64,000 bases of DNA from positions 1 through 64,000 of the forward strand of contig NZ_JAKIKT010000006.1 of assembly GCF_023349125.1 (NCBI RefSeq). The letters run 5' to 3'. Both the position numbers and the translations under genes were made by a program. Positions 1 to 8,416 of the stretch are shown piece after piece. The notes below the pieces were generated by a model. The model was not told the origin of the DNA. It worked only from the letters and a program-made list of their open reading frames with translations, and did no database searches. The stretch is from Shewanella corallii. Lineage in GTDB: Bacteria; Pseudomonadota; Gammaproteobacteria; Enterobacterales; Shewanellaceae. Within the stretch, counting starts at the first letter, position 1, and each line of letters begins with the position of its first letter.

Positions 1-2
1 GA

Positions 3-89
3 TGCTTGCAGTCAGGCTTGGAACAACTTCATCAGCAGTACAAACCGAGTGATAAAGATGTGCGCCAGAGACTGGGCAAAGGTGACTGA
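3..89 (+). CDS. possible 3' end of an upstream gene (partial)
   Basis: Frame 3 is open from the window edge to a TGA at 87-89 and encodes 28 residues, polar and charged (it ends QRLGKGD). It could be the C-terminus of a gene that begins outside the window. Frame 1 is also open to a TAA a few bases later, so the choice rests only on the more protein-like composition of frame 3. No function can be assigned. Confidence 0.3.
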   Translation, partial: CLQSGLEQLHQQYKPSDKDVRQRLGKGD

Positions 90-154
90 ACTTTAATGCG
101 GAATGGTATGATTTGGTTGTTGGGCGGTTTGTGTTGCTGTGCTGACCCAGGCTG

Positions 155-280
155 TCAGCATTTGCTCTTGCGCTTCTTTCTGCCCAGGCTAAGTACAGAG
201 TTCTGCTCCGACTTTTCACGCTTCAGTCGACGTTTTTCTTTAATGTCCATCTGTGGTTTTTTCATTTTCTGTTTGTCCAT
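155..280 (-). CDS. small, very basic protein of 41 residues
   Basis: This short ORF starts at ATG 280-278, with a strong Shine-Dalgarno sequence GGAGGA four bases upstream, and ends at TGA 157-155. The product begins MDKQKMKKPQMD and ends GRKKRKSKC. About a third of the residues are Lys or Arg, and there is no membrane segment. The good ribosome site and biased composition argue that it is translated. I do not recognise the family; small Lys/Arg-rich proteins of this kind are common in Shewanella and Vibrio and usually have no known function. It stands alone, with no operon partner in view. Confidence 0.5.
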   Translation of the reverse strand: MDKQKMKKPQMDIKEKRRLKREKSEQNSVLSLGRKKRKSKC

Positions 281-602
281 TGTGTCCTCCGACTAACCAG
301 TCAATATAAAAGTAAGCTAACCAATCAAGACCCTGGCCAATATACTAGGCGTTGGGCTTTTTATTTCAACTGACAAAAATAACTCTGATTTAACAATAAA
401 TACTTAACGCTACTTTTAAAGATAAACCCAAGGTTTAATTTGCTACACATATAAAACCAGAGCTAAATGCTGAAAAACGATGGAAATAGACAGAAAATAA
501 AGAGGTATTCGAAGCACTGTTTACAGATTTTTAAACAAAGACAGGTTGCAACGCTAAAGAGGTAGGGGATGGATGGTGTTTCATCGGTCAAAAGGCTGGC
601 AT
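281..602. other. AT-rich intergenic stretch, nothing specific seen
   Basis: About 320 bases between the small basic ORF and the pilin pseudogene. It is AT-rich and has no convincing ORF, RNA or terminator. It probably carries the two divergent promoters, but no clear -35/-10 pair could be picked. Confidence 0.4.
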
Positions 603-1127
603 ATGAGCAGGCGTAATGGGTTCACCCTGATAGAACTGGTCGTTGTGATTTTAATTCTGGGCATACCGGCGGTCATAGCGGCTCCAAAATTTATCAATCA
701 CCAGAGCGATGCCAAAACAGCGACAATTCAAGGGTTTCTCGGCAGTATCAAGAGTACCATGGGGATGTTGCATATGAAGGCAAATATCCAGGGAAAGACG
801 GGCGCAGATGTGACTGTGGATACCGACTTCGGGCCTTACCAGTTTCACAATGCCTACCCTGAAACCCGCAGTGAATCTACCAGTCCTGCCCGCTATTTTG
901 TGCAAACCTTTATCGATCTTGGAGGCTCCCCGTAGTCATAGTCTTTCCCCGGTGGCACCCATATTGCTCAATACGGTGATGTTTATGTCTATGAAAACAA
1001 CGATATCTCCCGCATCGGTTATCGATTGAATGACAGTGATACATCGCTGATTAATGGGCATTGCTATGCCCAATACTCCCACGGTGCTTCAACTCAGGGC
1101 TTTGGCCTTGATGTGACGGGCTGCTGA
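603..1127 (+). pseudogene. MSHA-type type IV pilin with two in-frame stop codons
   Basis: The start at ATG 603 gives MSRRNG followed by FTLIELVVVILILG. This is a type III prepilin leader: cleavage between Gly and Phe, Glu at mature position 5, then a hydrophobic helix. The frame runs to TAG at 933-935 and meets a second TAG at 939-941. The same frame then stays open and pilin-like to TGA at 1125-1127, with a Cys (HCYAQYS) and a terminal GLDVTGC, matching the C-terminal disulfide layout of MshA-like pilins. Two nearby nonsense codons with no frame change point to a decayed gene of about 174 codons, or to a sequencing error. An upstream ATG at 573 is also in frame but would give an unusual leader. 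No other pilus gene is nearby, so this looks like an orphan pilin remnant. Confidence 0.7.
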
Positions 1128-1216
1128 GAACTTGAACAGTCTGGTTCGACACTGATAGCATAAACTCTTGAGTTACTGGTTTTTTATGGAAGCTAATATC
1201 AAGTTTAGGGATTGAA

Positions 1217-1831
1217 ATGCTATATCTCGTTCTCACTGTCATCTTAAGCCTTTTTGGCGCTTTTACCTTCTTACCCAGATTCAAAGGTTTGGTTGAGCGC
1301 TACAACACAGGCATCAACTTTTTGCTCACCCTGATCGCCACCATGGCGGGTGTACTGTTGGCGATATCAATCACCAATTATGAGGCCGGGCAGAACGAAA
1401 AGCAGGATGTCATCAAGCTGCTGGGCGCGGCAATATCGTCGGTTGAGCAATGCCATGATTACAGTGAGGAGCTGGTGGAGTACTTCAGCAAGCTTCCAAA
1501 AGACCATGCGTTGAAAACTGACTTTTACCAAAAAAATCCGCCACCCTATCCGGGCTATCTGGATACCTTCCTGATGCAGAATATCGTCAGTAAAAACCTG
1601 TCCGGCATCGCGTTGGGTGAATTGAACGAGAGTCTCATCAACCTGAAAAGAGTGCAGATGGTCAACGTACCTCTGTATATCGAAACCTTGAAGCTGACCC
1701 ATGAGCTACTGGCTCTGGAAGTCCGTTTCCAGAAAGGTGCACTGACCGAGACTCAGTTGGATTCAAGCGTTAATCAACTGACAGAAGAGTTACAGAATTT
1801 CCTGCTGGGGCAGTCTTCCGAGACCATTTGA
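1217..1831 (+). CDS. hypothetical membrane-anchored protein, two N-terminal TM segments
   Basis: A 204-residue protein. Two hydrophobic segments lie at about residues 2-18 (LYLVLTVILSLFGAFTF) and 35-53 (LLTLIATMAGVLLAISI). They are followed by about 150 mostly hydrophilic, helix-prone residues that are probably cytoplasmic or form a coiled region. TAGGGA lies about ten bases before the ATG. I do not recognise the family. The shape, a short hairpin anchor plus a helical soluble part, resembles small membrane proteins annotated only as hypothetical. A rho-independent terminator follows directly, so it is probably transcribed alone. Confidence 0.6.
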   Translation: MLYLVLTVILSLFGAFTFLPRFKGLVERYNTGINFLLTLIATMAGVLLAISITNYEAGQNEKQDVIKLLGAAISSVEQCHDYSEELVEYFSKLPKDHALKTDFYQKNPPPYPGYLDTFLMQNIVSKNLSGIALGELNESLINLKRVQMVNVPLYIETLKLTHELLALEVRFQKGALTETQLDSSVNQLTEELQNFLLGQSSETI

Positions 1832-1850
1832 TACTCTCCCCGAAATAACA

Positions 1851-1880
1851 AAGCGCCAGCTATCTTCCGCTGGCGCTTTT
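1851..1880. terminator. rho-independent terminator, possibly bidirectional
   Basis: A perfect 10-bp stem AAGCGCCAGC / GCTGGCGCTT (1851-1860 and 1869-1878) with an 8-base loop. It ends in a short T run on the plus strand and is preceded by A-rich sequence. It lies between the convergent genes at 1217 and 1941 and could serve both. Confidence 0.75.
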
Positions 1881-1940
1881 CCTTGGCATATTGCCCCTCA
1901 ATCTTTGAATGAGGGGCACACCTGATTCAGTGCTCTTGCC

Positions 1941-3155
1941 TCAAAACAGGCTGGATCTCCATTTTGCTCTTTCCCGCTCTTGCTGAGGGATCTCATCAAG
2001 CAGGTCTCGGTAAAGCTCTGGGTATTTATCTTCAACAAAGTTGTCCAGCGTCAGTCTCTGTTGCTGCAGATAACGCTCGGTTTGCCATTGCTCCCACACC
2101 TCTGAGTCAGTGCTGATCAGATATTCAAGCAGGGCCTGCGGTTGAACCAGATCAACCCGTTCCTCTTCTGTCATCAGCTTCTGAGCAGTGTGAAGTTCAT
2201 TGCCATATCTTTCAGCCAGATGCTGGAACAGGTGTTGGTCGTAGATGCGGGAAACCATTTGAGCGTACTCGTGCAAAACGGTTTCTTTGTGGTCATCAAC
2301 AATCAATACAGCCATCTTATTTGCTTTACAGTCACCCGGCGTATGGGCATTGGTTTCGCCCAGCTTCAGCCCTGTATCAACCCCATCGTAGAAGCCATAA
2401 GACACAACCTTGTATTGACGACACTGCCGCAAGCTACCAAAGGAGAACACAGTGCCTGATGGCGCGGGCTCCACATCCAACCAGCCTCGTCCATGATCTG
2501 AGCTGCCCCATGAGCTTGGAGGATCATCTCTATCGGAACAGATGGAGTTCATCGAGGTCATATTTCCCAGTTTCTTATAGCAGGTACGCACAAACTCAAA
2601 CGCAGCAGGGTTGGTGTAATTCACTTCAACATCAATGGAGGCGTCATGTGATGAGCTGCCTGGTGCCACATCAACCACAGCGATATTGCTGATCAGCACA
2701 TCTGGCTCTGACTCTGGCAAGGTGGATTGCTTATAGGTGCCAATCTTGCGCCATTTGGCGTCTTTCCATTTGCCCCGCCAGTTCTTCTTTTTGCAGTAGC
2801 ACCACACCTTAAACTTGTACTCTGTACCTGAATTCAAACCCGTTGCGGTAAAGCTGTTGGGGGCGGTGTAGTTTTCAGAACCACCACACACATTTAGCGT
2901 GGGAGTCTTACGGTAACACACCTTGTAGCTGGACCCCACATGGTCGTAGTCACCACTGGGCACTGTCCAGGTAATGGAGATGGACTCATCGTCAGATCCT
3001 GTGCCCCACACCGAGCCAATGCCTCCCGCGGCGTGGGCCGTGCCCAGCATCAACATGCTAATAAACACGCCCTGGGTCAGCCGGGTCAACGTCTGCAGCC
3101 CTGCCGTTATTTTCCCAAAGCAGGCCCAGCTCCTCGATCTTGTTGCTATGTTCAT
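1941..3155 (-). CDS. secreted fibronectin type III-like protein
   Basis: The chosen start is ATG 3155, which has AGGA at good spacing; a TTG 45 bases upstream is possible but less likely. The 404-residue product begins with a basic stretch and a hydrophobic signal peptide ending AHA|AGG. The first mature domain (about residues 45-150) has fibronectin type III features: SISITWTVPSGDY near the start, then YKVCYRK and TGLNSGTEYKFKVWCY. A second beta-rich, Cys-containing region (about 155-275) may be another such domain. The last 130 residues are helical and acidic (VLHEYAQMVSRIYDQHL onward), unlike a Fn3 fold. It is probably exported and may bind surfaces or glycans, but no catalytic residues are recognisable. 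There are no close operon partners. Confidence 0.65.
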   Translation of the reverse strand: MNIATRSRSWACFGKITAGLQTLTRLTQGVFISMLMLGTAHAAGGIGSVWGTGSDDESISITWTVPSGDYDHVGSSYKVCYRKTPTLNVCGGSENYTAPNSFTATGLNSGTEYKFKVWCYCKKKNWRGKWKDAKWRKIGTYKQSTLPESEPDVLISNIAVVDVAPGSSSHDASIDVEVNYTNPAAFEFVRTCYKKLGNMTSMNSICSDRDDPPSSWGSSDHGRGWLDVEPAPSGTVFSFGSLRQCRQYKVVSYGFYDGVDTGLKLGETNAHTPGDCKANKMAVLIVDDHKETVLHEYAQMVSRIYDQHLFQHLAERYGNELHTAQKLMTEEERVDLVQPQALLEYLISTDSEVWEQWQTERYLQQQRLTLDNFVEDKYPELYRDLLDEIPQQERERAKWRSSLF

Positions 3156-3451
3156 GGCAAATATCCTTGGATTAAAAATACTCAGCCAAGGTAGCGACAA
3201 ACATCATGGAGCATTAGCAATTTACAGGGATAAAACTGGGGAAACCGGGTAGAAATTGGGAAGAAATTAGAGGGAGTCTGTGCCTGTAAGCCCGCTGTGT
3301 TCATGGTTAACAGGTGTTGATGTTGTTGTCAGGACAGGAAATTGACCGTTGCTGCGGTTGTAAGAAGTGGGTTCAAAAGGGGCTAAAAAGATATCGCAAC
3401 CCTGTCTTTTCGAAGGTTTCCTTTGCCTAGAATTGCGCGCCATGTGATGCA
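3156..3451. other. intergenic stretch, nothing recognised
   Basis: About 300 bases between the Fn3 protein gene and the dehydrogenase gene. I looked here for a second attC-like palindrome downstream of the dehydrogenase and found none that was convincing. Short ORFs in it have no ribosome sites. Confidence 0.4.
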
Positions 3452-4207
3452 TTACAAACCACCGGCTAAATCCAGAAAGTTACCGGTGGAAAATGATGAT
3501 TTTTCAGACGCTAACCAATAAATGGCCTCCGCGACTTCATTAGGCAAACCACCCCGTTGCATCGGAATTTTACTTTTCAGTCGTTCTATACGATCAGGCT
3601 CTCCACCGTCAGCGTGCATATCGGTATAAATCAATCCCGGGCGGACACTATTAACTCTGATACCTTCTGCGGCAACTTCCAACGACAGACCTTTTGTTAA
3701 CGTGTCAATTGCACCTTTTGACGCTGCATAATCAATGTATTCATTCGGTGAACCTGTCCGAGCCGCTCCCGAAGAGACATTAACTATGACGCCACCGAGA
3801 CCACCATGACGAGTTGACATTCGTTTCACTGCTTCACGACAACACAAGAAATAACCCGTCACATTGTTTATGAGAATTGAGTTAATCCTCTCTTCACTCA
3901 TTTCGTCTAAGCGCATTTGCTTCTTTAAGATGCCTGCATTGTTCACCACAACAGAAACAATACCAAGCTCTCGGTCAACGGTTTCAAACAGTTGAAGAAC
4001 ATCACCTTCTTTGGAAACGTCAGCTTGAACAGAAATACAATGGCCACCTGATGCTTTGATTTCTTCAACGAGTGTTTGAGCAGCCTCAGCATTAGATTTG
4101 TAATTAATGCATACGGAGAACCCATTCTGAGCAAAAAGCTTTGCTGTCGCAGCACCAATCCCTCGACTACCACCGGTAACGACAACTACTTTTTTATGGC
4201 TCATCAT
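3452..4207 (-). CDS. short-chain dehydrogenase/reductase, YgfF-like
   Basis: A classical SDR of 251 residues. It has the nucleotide-binding TGGSRGIG at about residues 11-18, NNAG at about 90-93, and the catalytic Tyr and Lys in YAASKGA. VRPGLIYT follows. Long stretches match what I remember of E. coli YgfF (NVTGYFLCCREAVKRM, SKGAIDTLTKGLSLEVAA, IPMQRGG, a terminal DLAGG). It should be a cytoplasmic NAD(P)(H)-dependent oxidoreductase; the substrate cannot be told from sequence. Two adjacent ATGs (4207 and 4204) follow AAAGGACG, and either may start it. The gene is more AT-rich than the hut and flagellar genes and lies next to an attC-like palindrome and a DUF998 gene, which suggests acquisition as a cassette. 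Confidence 0.85.
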   Translation of the reverse strand: MMSHKKVVVVTGGSRGIGAATAKLFAQNGFSVCINYKSNAEAAQTLVEEIKASGGHCISVQADVSKEGDVLQLFETVDRELGIVSVVVNNAGILKKQMRLDEMSEERINSILINNVTGYFLCCREAVKRMSTRHGGLGGVIVNVSSGAARTGSPNEYIDYAASKGAIDTLTKGLSLEVAAEGIRVNSVRPGLIYTDMHADGGEPDRIERLKSKIPMQRGGLPNEVAEAIYWLASEKSSFSTGNFLDLAGGL

Positions 4208-4235
4208 TCGTCCTTTTTACGCTGAATATAATGTA

Positions 4236-4353
4236 TAGCGCCTTGCTAAGGTTCGGCTAGCTGCTACAAGAACCAAGCGACGCTACCGTAATCACTAAAG
4301 CCAATCAAACCAAAAATGCCAAAGGTTAGCCGTCATGCCTAAGCATTGTGTTA
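4236..4353 (-). repeat. attC-like imperfect palindrome (possible integron cassette recombination site)
   Basis: The outer arms at 4236-4251 and 4338-4353 match as inverted repeats at 11 of 16 positions (minus strand: TAACACAATGCTTAGG and CCTTAGCAAGGCGCTA). Inner arms also pair around CGGCTAAC and CTAGCCG. The total length of 118 bases, the imperfect pairing with a few unpaired bases, and the position between two same-strand genes all fit an integron attC site. The usual GTTRRRY core is degenerate (GCGCTAT), no integrase gene is visible, and the palindrome may have another origin. Confidence 0.35.
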
Positions 4354-4355
4354 GT

Positions 4356-4994
4356 TTACACCTGCACTAATATTACCGAAAAGATGCTTAGCCAAAGCAG
4401 CTTAACCCAATACGATAAGCGTTGATAGTAACCAGTTAGCTTCTGTTTTCTAGCGGCTTTCGCCATTTTAACCAAGTAATAAGTTGCCAAGAAAACTGTA
4501 ATTATTGAAGCCCCCCTAAACCAAAAAGGAACATAAATAGACTCTGGGCTAAAGGCTGTTATTACTGGTGCAAGTAAAAGTGATGAAAGCATAACAAAAC
4601 CAGCCCAAGAATGAATTTTACAGCTTAGAGTCGGTGATTTTGTATAAGGGTCTTTATCCATAGGGAAATAGCCTGCAACCCAAGTTCCAATGCCATGTAT
4701 GATTATTAATACGCCACAAATAGTTAACGCTAAATTTGAATTGTTAAGTTGAATTAATGCCCACCCGAATAAGCAAAAAATGATACCAAGTGGGTAGTTG
4801 TTAATGATGGGGGATATTTTTTCAGTTGGGCTGCCTGTCGCGCCTAACTCACTACAGAATTGATTTGAGTGATCATAATTGGGGTAAAGCTTTGCTGCTA
4901 CATAAACCCCTACAGTAATCCATATAGTTGCTATTAACCCTGATAATGTAGCAATACTTTCTAACAACGCCGAATTCCTTGTGCAAACTAACAT
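4356..4994 (-). CDS. DUF998 family integral membrane protein
   Basis: About 212 residues with six likely TM helices: roughly 16-36, 67-85, 88-110, 128-148, 157-174 and 192-210. The layout and the conserved FPMDK region after the third helix fit the DUF998 family, whose function is unknown. The ATG at 4994 has no good ribosome site. A TTG at 4967 has AAGGA eight bases upstream and may be the true start, which would remove nine residues. The gene is clearly AT-richer than the hut and flagellar genes. Its position upstream of an attC-like palindrome suggests a mobile cassette. Confidence 0.65.
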   Translation of the reverse strand: MLVCTRNSALLESIATLSGLIATIWITVGVYVAAKLYPNYDHSNQFCSELGATGSPTEKISPIINNYPLGIIFCLFGWALIQLNNSNLALTICGVLIIIHGIGTWVAGYFPMDKDPYTKSPTLSCKIHSWAGFVMLSSLLLAPVITAFSPESIYVPFWFRGASIITVFLATYYLVKMAKAARKQKLTGYYQRLSYWVKLLWLSIFSVILVQV

Positions 4995-5025
4995 TCGTAT
5001 CGCGTGGCCTTACAAAGTACCCCAA

Positions 5026-5053
5026 CCTTGCAAGCCTGGTCTAGCTTGTAAGG
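5026..5053. repeat. hairpin between the DUF998 and phosphatase genes
   Basis: A 10-bp inverted repeat CCTTGCAAGC / GCTTGTAAGG with one mismatch and an 8-base loop. It lies downstream of the phosphatase gene but has no T run on the minus strand, so terminator function is doubtful. It is nested in a larger, weaker palindrome (TTGTAAGG / CCTTACAA arms) that could be another degenerate cassette site. Confidence 0.35.
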
Positions 5054-5085
5054 TGTGGGCTACGTCGAAGCAAAAGATATCAGTA

Positions 5086-5592
5086 TCAAGCCGCTGGAAT
5101 GGCCGCAGCGATTGCCTTGATATATTCCACCTGAATTGGCTTGGTAAAAGCCCCTGGGCGCAATGCCTGCACCGCCGGGATAATCTCATCCAACTGCCAG
5201 TCTTTCTCCAGCAGCAAATGTGCTGCCAGTATTCCGGTGCGACCTGAACCGCCCAGGCAATGCATGGCTACCTTACCGCCGTTATCGACAATTGCATGCA
5301 ACGCAGGACTGGCCGCCTGCCACTTGGCTGCGAACTCTGTTCCGGGGGCCTTGTCATCTTCAATCTCAATCTGGAACCACTGCATACCCAGCTCGCGGGT
5401 CTTGTCGCCCAGTGCAGCGACATTGTGCGCTGTCAGTTCGCTATCACTCAGTGCTGTCACTATCGCTTCAACGCCCATGGTTTTCAGTTGCTCAAGTGAG
5501 GTTTGCAGATCAGCTTCTTTGGTGCCCGGACAAGGGGTCAGTATCAATGCACCTGAGGTTTTCAGGTCGAGTTGCCATACAGGATGTGCCAT
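5086..5592 (-). CDS. dual-specificity / protein tyrosine phosphatase family protein
   Basis: 168 residues with the cysteine phosphatase signature HCLGGSGRTG (HCX5R) at about residues 111-120; Cys112 is the expected nucleophile and Arg118 the phosphate-binding residue. A general-acid Asp is likely in the EIEDDKAPG segment near residue 80. The N-terminal GALILTPCPGTKEADL and overall length resemble bacterial proteins with a CDKN3-like phosphatase domain. It should be soluble and cytoplasmic. Its target (phosphotyrosine protein or small phosphoester) cannot be inferred. It shows no operon link, and a hairpin-rich noncoding stretch lies upstream. Confidence 0.8.
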   Translation of the reverse strand: MAHPVWQLDLKTSGALILTPCPGTKEADLQTSLEQLKTMGVEAIVTALSDSELTAHNVAALGDKTRELGMQWFQIEIEDDKAPGTEFAAKWQAASPALHAIVDNGGKVAMHCLGGSGRTGILAAHLLLEKDWQLDEIIPAVQALRPGAFTKPIQVEYIKAIAAAIPAA

Positions 5593-5754
5593 TTTTAATC
5601 CTTATTGCTGAAGGAAGCAGCTTTGTTGAAGGGTATCGTGGGAACGATGATATATGAGTTCAGCCCATGGTTTCCACGGTCTGATTTGGTGAGATTTTTG
5701 CCCTAATCGGGCACAAATGAGATCGCTTTCAGCGACCAGAGGATCGCGGGCTTC

Positions 5755-5919
5755 CAGCCCACACCCGGGCAAAGGGGACTAGACGGCTTCGCCCCCTTTG
5801 CAAACCCCCTGCCGCCCCAGACGGTGCCGAAGACCCCTCGAATTTATAATGAAAATAGCTATCGGCTCAGACGCTCGTCCATGATTCGACTGAGCCTGCT
5901 TCGACATCCATGTCGAAGC
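5755..5919. repeat. hairpin-rich noncoding region (REP/MITE-like)
   Basis: This stretch contains several consecutive inverted repeats. One is GCAAAGGGG (5769-5777) with CCCCTTTGC (5793-5801); another is a perfect 10-bp hairpin GCTTCGACAT / ATGTCGAAGC (5898-5919) with a 2-base loop. The gap 5593-6163 has no plausible gene; the one 61-codon ORF has no ribosome site and unnatural composition. This looks like dispersed-repeat debris rather than a regulatory region. Confidence 0.5.
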
Positions 5920-6202
5920 CACGCAATTTTCATCAACATTCTTCGGCGGCACCGATGGGGAAATGGTGTATCCCTCATATCCATAGTTGTTTTAACGTGG
6001 GAAGCGTAATGGTTGATATAGCTTGTTTATCTAGATAAATACCATAGATAGTGCTAATAGATTTCAGAGGTGCTTAACTGTCTGAATAATAAATTTAAAT
6101 TAGATTTATTGATGGGGCTGATTGTCACACAATACAAGTCTTATTAGTGCTGTCGAGAATACTATGCATGAAACAAAATGGCGAAAGTAGATATGTGATT
6201 GG

Positions 6203-6763
6203 ATGAGAACGGCTTGGCCGGAAGACATCTATGTCGAGGAAGCATATACCCCATATGGTACTAATAACATCCACGAACGTTTGGCAAGGCCGGATATCCT
6301 AAGGATTTCTGCGGACGGTGGTATCAGCATAATTGAAGTTAAAAAATGGGGAAGTGCGGAGTTCAATAAGTGGGCAGTCCTTGGGCAGTTACAGCTTTAT
6401 ACATTCCTTACTGAAACACAGTATTTTCAAGATAATGATGATTATTATTGGATGCAAAACCTTATCAGAAAAGGCTTGTTCAGTCAGTCTGTTATCGACA
6501 ATTTGGAACGCCGTTTTAAAGGAACTGATTGTGTCGTAGATGATTGGTGCGTTGTCATTGTTGATGGAGACAAAGAAGAAATAGAAAAATCAGAAATTCT
6601 CTGGCACATGTATGATTTTGTTAATTTAAACTTAGAAAATAACTGTAACTTTCGACCGTTGACTTTGCTGCATGCTACCGAAGTAGATGGGGAATATCGC
6701 TGCCATAATTTGGAATGTTGGTTTCGTAAAAACAGTAGTTTCAGCAACCCATATTCACCATGA
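6203..6763 (+). CDS. orphan PD-(D/E)XK nuclease-like protein, possibly N-terminally truncated
   Basis: 186 residues. The segment ARPDILRIS followed by GISIIEVKKWG has the PD...(D/E)XK spacing of nuclease-like folds: Pro-Asp at about 30-31, and Glu and Lys in EVK at about 45-47. It is an AT-rich gene flanked on both sides by hairpin-rich noncoding DNA. The ATG at 6203 lacks a ribosome site. The same frame continues upstream through TAG 6188-6190 to ATG 6164 and reads like protein (MHETKWRK, stop, ICDW, then MRTAWPED), so an amber mutation may have cut off the natural N-terminus. The nuclease assignment is inference from the motif alone; no partner methylase or toxin-antitoxin gene is adjacent. 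Confidence 0.5.
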   Translation: MRTAWPEDIYVEEAYTPYGTNNIHERLARPDILRISADGGISIIEVKKWGSAEFNKWAVLGQLQLYTFLTETQYFQDNDDYYWMQNLIRKGLFSQSVIDNLERRFKGTDCVVDDWCVVIVDGDKEEIEKSEILWHMYDFVNLNLENNCNFRPLTLLHATEVDGEYRCHNLECWFRKNSSFSNPYSP

Positions 6764-6814
6764 TATTTTTATAAGTAACTCTATATGTTAGTCGCGCGAT
6801 TGTTGGTGGTTGCA

Positions 6815-7093
6815 CCAGTCCCCTTCCGGAGTTGCCGGAGGGGATTGGATGCAATAGTGGATGCCATCATGGATGATGGCATAAGCGTCGCTGAGCCAGG
6901 GATGGTGAATCGACGCTGGTCACGTCAATTGCGTGCAATGCACGATGGATAACAACTTCGGTTGGGGCGCCCTTTGGAGTGCAGAGGGCTTTGGGCGAGC
7001 AAAGCCTTCTGCCCAGTGTGGGTGGAACCCACGACTTCCCCGCTTTCAAGCGGAAGCCCCGCAGGGGCTAGACCAATCACCAAACGGAGTTTG
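6815..7093. repeat. second hairpin-rich noncoding region
   Basis: A run of consecutive inverted repeats: a 14-bp stem CCAGTCCCCTTCCGG / CCGGAGGGGATTGG with one bulge (6815-6848); ATGCCATC / GATGGCAT just after it; GGCTTTG / CAAAGCC; GCCCC / GGGGC; and CCAAAC / GTTTGG near 7079-7093. It lies between the orphan ORF and the end of hutI and has no plausible gene. Its style (short GC-rich hairpins in series) matches the stretch at 5755-5919. Confidence 0.5.
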
Positions 7094-7133
7094 GCATTAA
7101 CCCAAAGCCCAAGCGGTGACTGAGCTACTCCGC

Positions 7134-8363
7134 CTATTGGTGCACCAGCCGACCGGCCTTAACAACATTCACCAACGGGTTCCGTCCATAGGAATACGCC
7201 AGCTCTGCTGGGCTGGAGATATCCCACAGGCAGAAGTCGGCTTGCATACCGACATTAAGCACACCCACTTTAGACTCAATACCCAATGCTTTGGCGGCAT
7301 TACGGGTCACGCCTGCCAGTACCTCTTCCGGCGTCAGGCGGAACAGGGTGCAGCCCATGTTGAGCATCAACAGGGTGGAGCAGATTGGTGATGAGCCGGG
7401 GTTGTAGTCACTGGCGATCACCATAGGCACCTTGTACTGACGCAGCAGGTCGATTGGAGGCAGCTTGGTTTCACGCAGGAAGTAAAATGCGCCGGGCAGC
7501 AGGGTGGCGCAGGTGCCGCTCTCAGCAATGGCTTTAACCCCTTCTTCATCCAGATACTCGATATGATCCACTGACTTGGCGCCCAGGTTGGCGGCCAGTG
7601 CCGAGCCGCCCATATTGGACAGTTGCTCGGCGTGCAGCTTGATATCCAGACCACTGGCTTTGGCGGTGGCCAGTACCTTTTGGGTTTGTGGCAGGTCGAA
7701 GGCAATGTTCTCGCAGAATACATCCACGGCGTCGGCCAGGTTCTCTTCCAGCACGGCGGGGATCATCTCTTTGACCACAAAGTCCACGTAATCATTGGCT
7801 CTGTCTTTGTACTCAGGCGGCACGGCGTGGGCACCCAGGAAGGTGGTTTTGACATCCACATGGTGGTGTTTGCCCAGCTCACGGGCCACCCGCAGCATTT
7901 TAAGTTCAGTGTCTTTATCCAGGCCGTAGCCGGATTTGATTTCAACCGTGGTGACCCCTTCTTTGGCCAGCGCATTCAAGCGCTTGCGGCCCTGTTCGAA
8001 CAGCTCACCTTCGCTTGCCTCACGGGTGGCTTTTACTGTGGAAAGAATGCCGCCGCCGGCGCGGGCTATCTCTTCGTAACTGGCGCCATTAAGGCGCATT
8101 TCAAATTCATTGGCGCGGTTGCCGCCGAAGATAAGATGAGTGTGGGCATCAATCAGGCCCGGAGTGACCCAGCCGCCATTGCCTCTGTAAACCGGGGTTG
8201 CCATAACATCGAATTCCGGCAGGTCGGCGCGACTGCCCATCCACACAATTCTGTCATTCTTAATGGCGATAACGCCATCGCGGATAGCACCGTAAGGCTC
8301 TGAATTGTTGGGGTTCATTGTGGCGATATTAAGATCAATCCAAACCTGGTCCCAGTCCATCAT
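7134..8363 (-). CDS. hutI: imidazolonepropionase
   Basis: Third enzyme of histidine degradation: hydrolyses 4-imidazolone-5-propanoate to N-formimino-L-glutamate in the cytoplasm. It is an amidohydrolase-fold protein with the metal-binding [12 protein letters not shown] near the N-terminus. Further family segments are [27 protein letters not shown] and NAAKALG. The chosen start at ATG 8363 has GGAG upstream and gives 409 residues, the usual length; a TTG 66 bases further up would place the start inside the operator. The gene is divergent from hutC-hutU-hutH, with a HutC-type operator in its promoter region. It completes HutH-HutU-HutI; no formiminoglutamate hydrolase gene is in the window. 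Confidence 0.95.
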   Translation of the reverse strand: MMDWDQVWIDLNIATMNPNNSEPYGAIRDGVIAIKNDRIVWMGSRADLPEFDVMATPVYRGNGGWVTPGLIDAHTHLIFGGNRANEFEMRLNGASYEEIARAGGGILSTVKATREASEGELFEQGRKRLNALAKEGVTTVEIKSGYGLDKDTELKMLRVARELGKHHHVDVKTTFLGAHAVPPEYKDRANDYVDFVVKEMIPAVLEENLADAVDVFCENIAFDLPQTQKVLATAKASGLDIKLHAEQLSNMGGSALAANLGAKSVDHIEYLDEEGVKAIAESGTCATLLPGAFYFLRETKLPPIDLLRQYKVPMVIASDYNPGSSPICSTLLMLNMGCTLFRLTPEEVLAGVTRNAAKALGIESKVGVLNVGMQADFCLWDISSPAELAYSYGRNPLVNVVKAGRLVHQ

Positions 8364-8416
8364 CCGTTCCACTCCGTGTTGCTCTATAGTGAATAATGTA
8401 AACGCACTTGTATTTA

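Noticed and set aside
3156..3451. A second attC-like site downstream of the SDR gene
   Set aside because: No paired arms with the right size and order could be found.
5824..6009. 61-codon ORF in the gap before the orphan nuclease-like gene
   Set aside because: No ribosome site, lies across hairpin repeats, and the composition is not protein-like.
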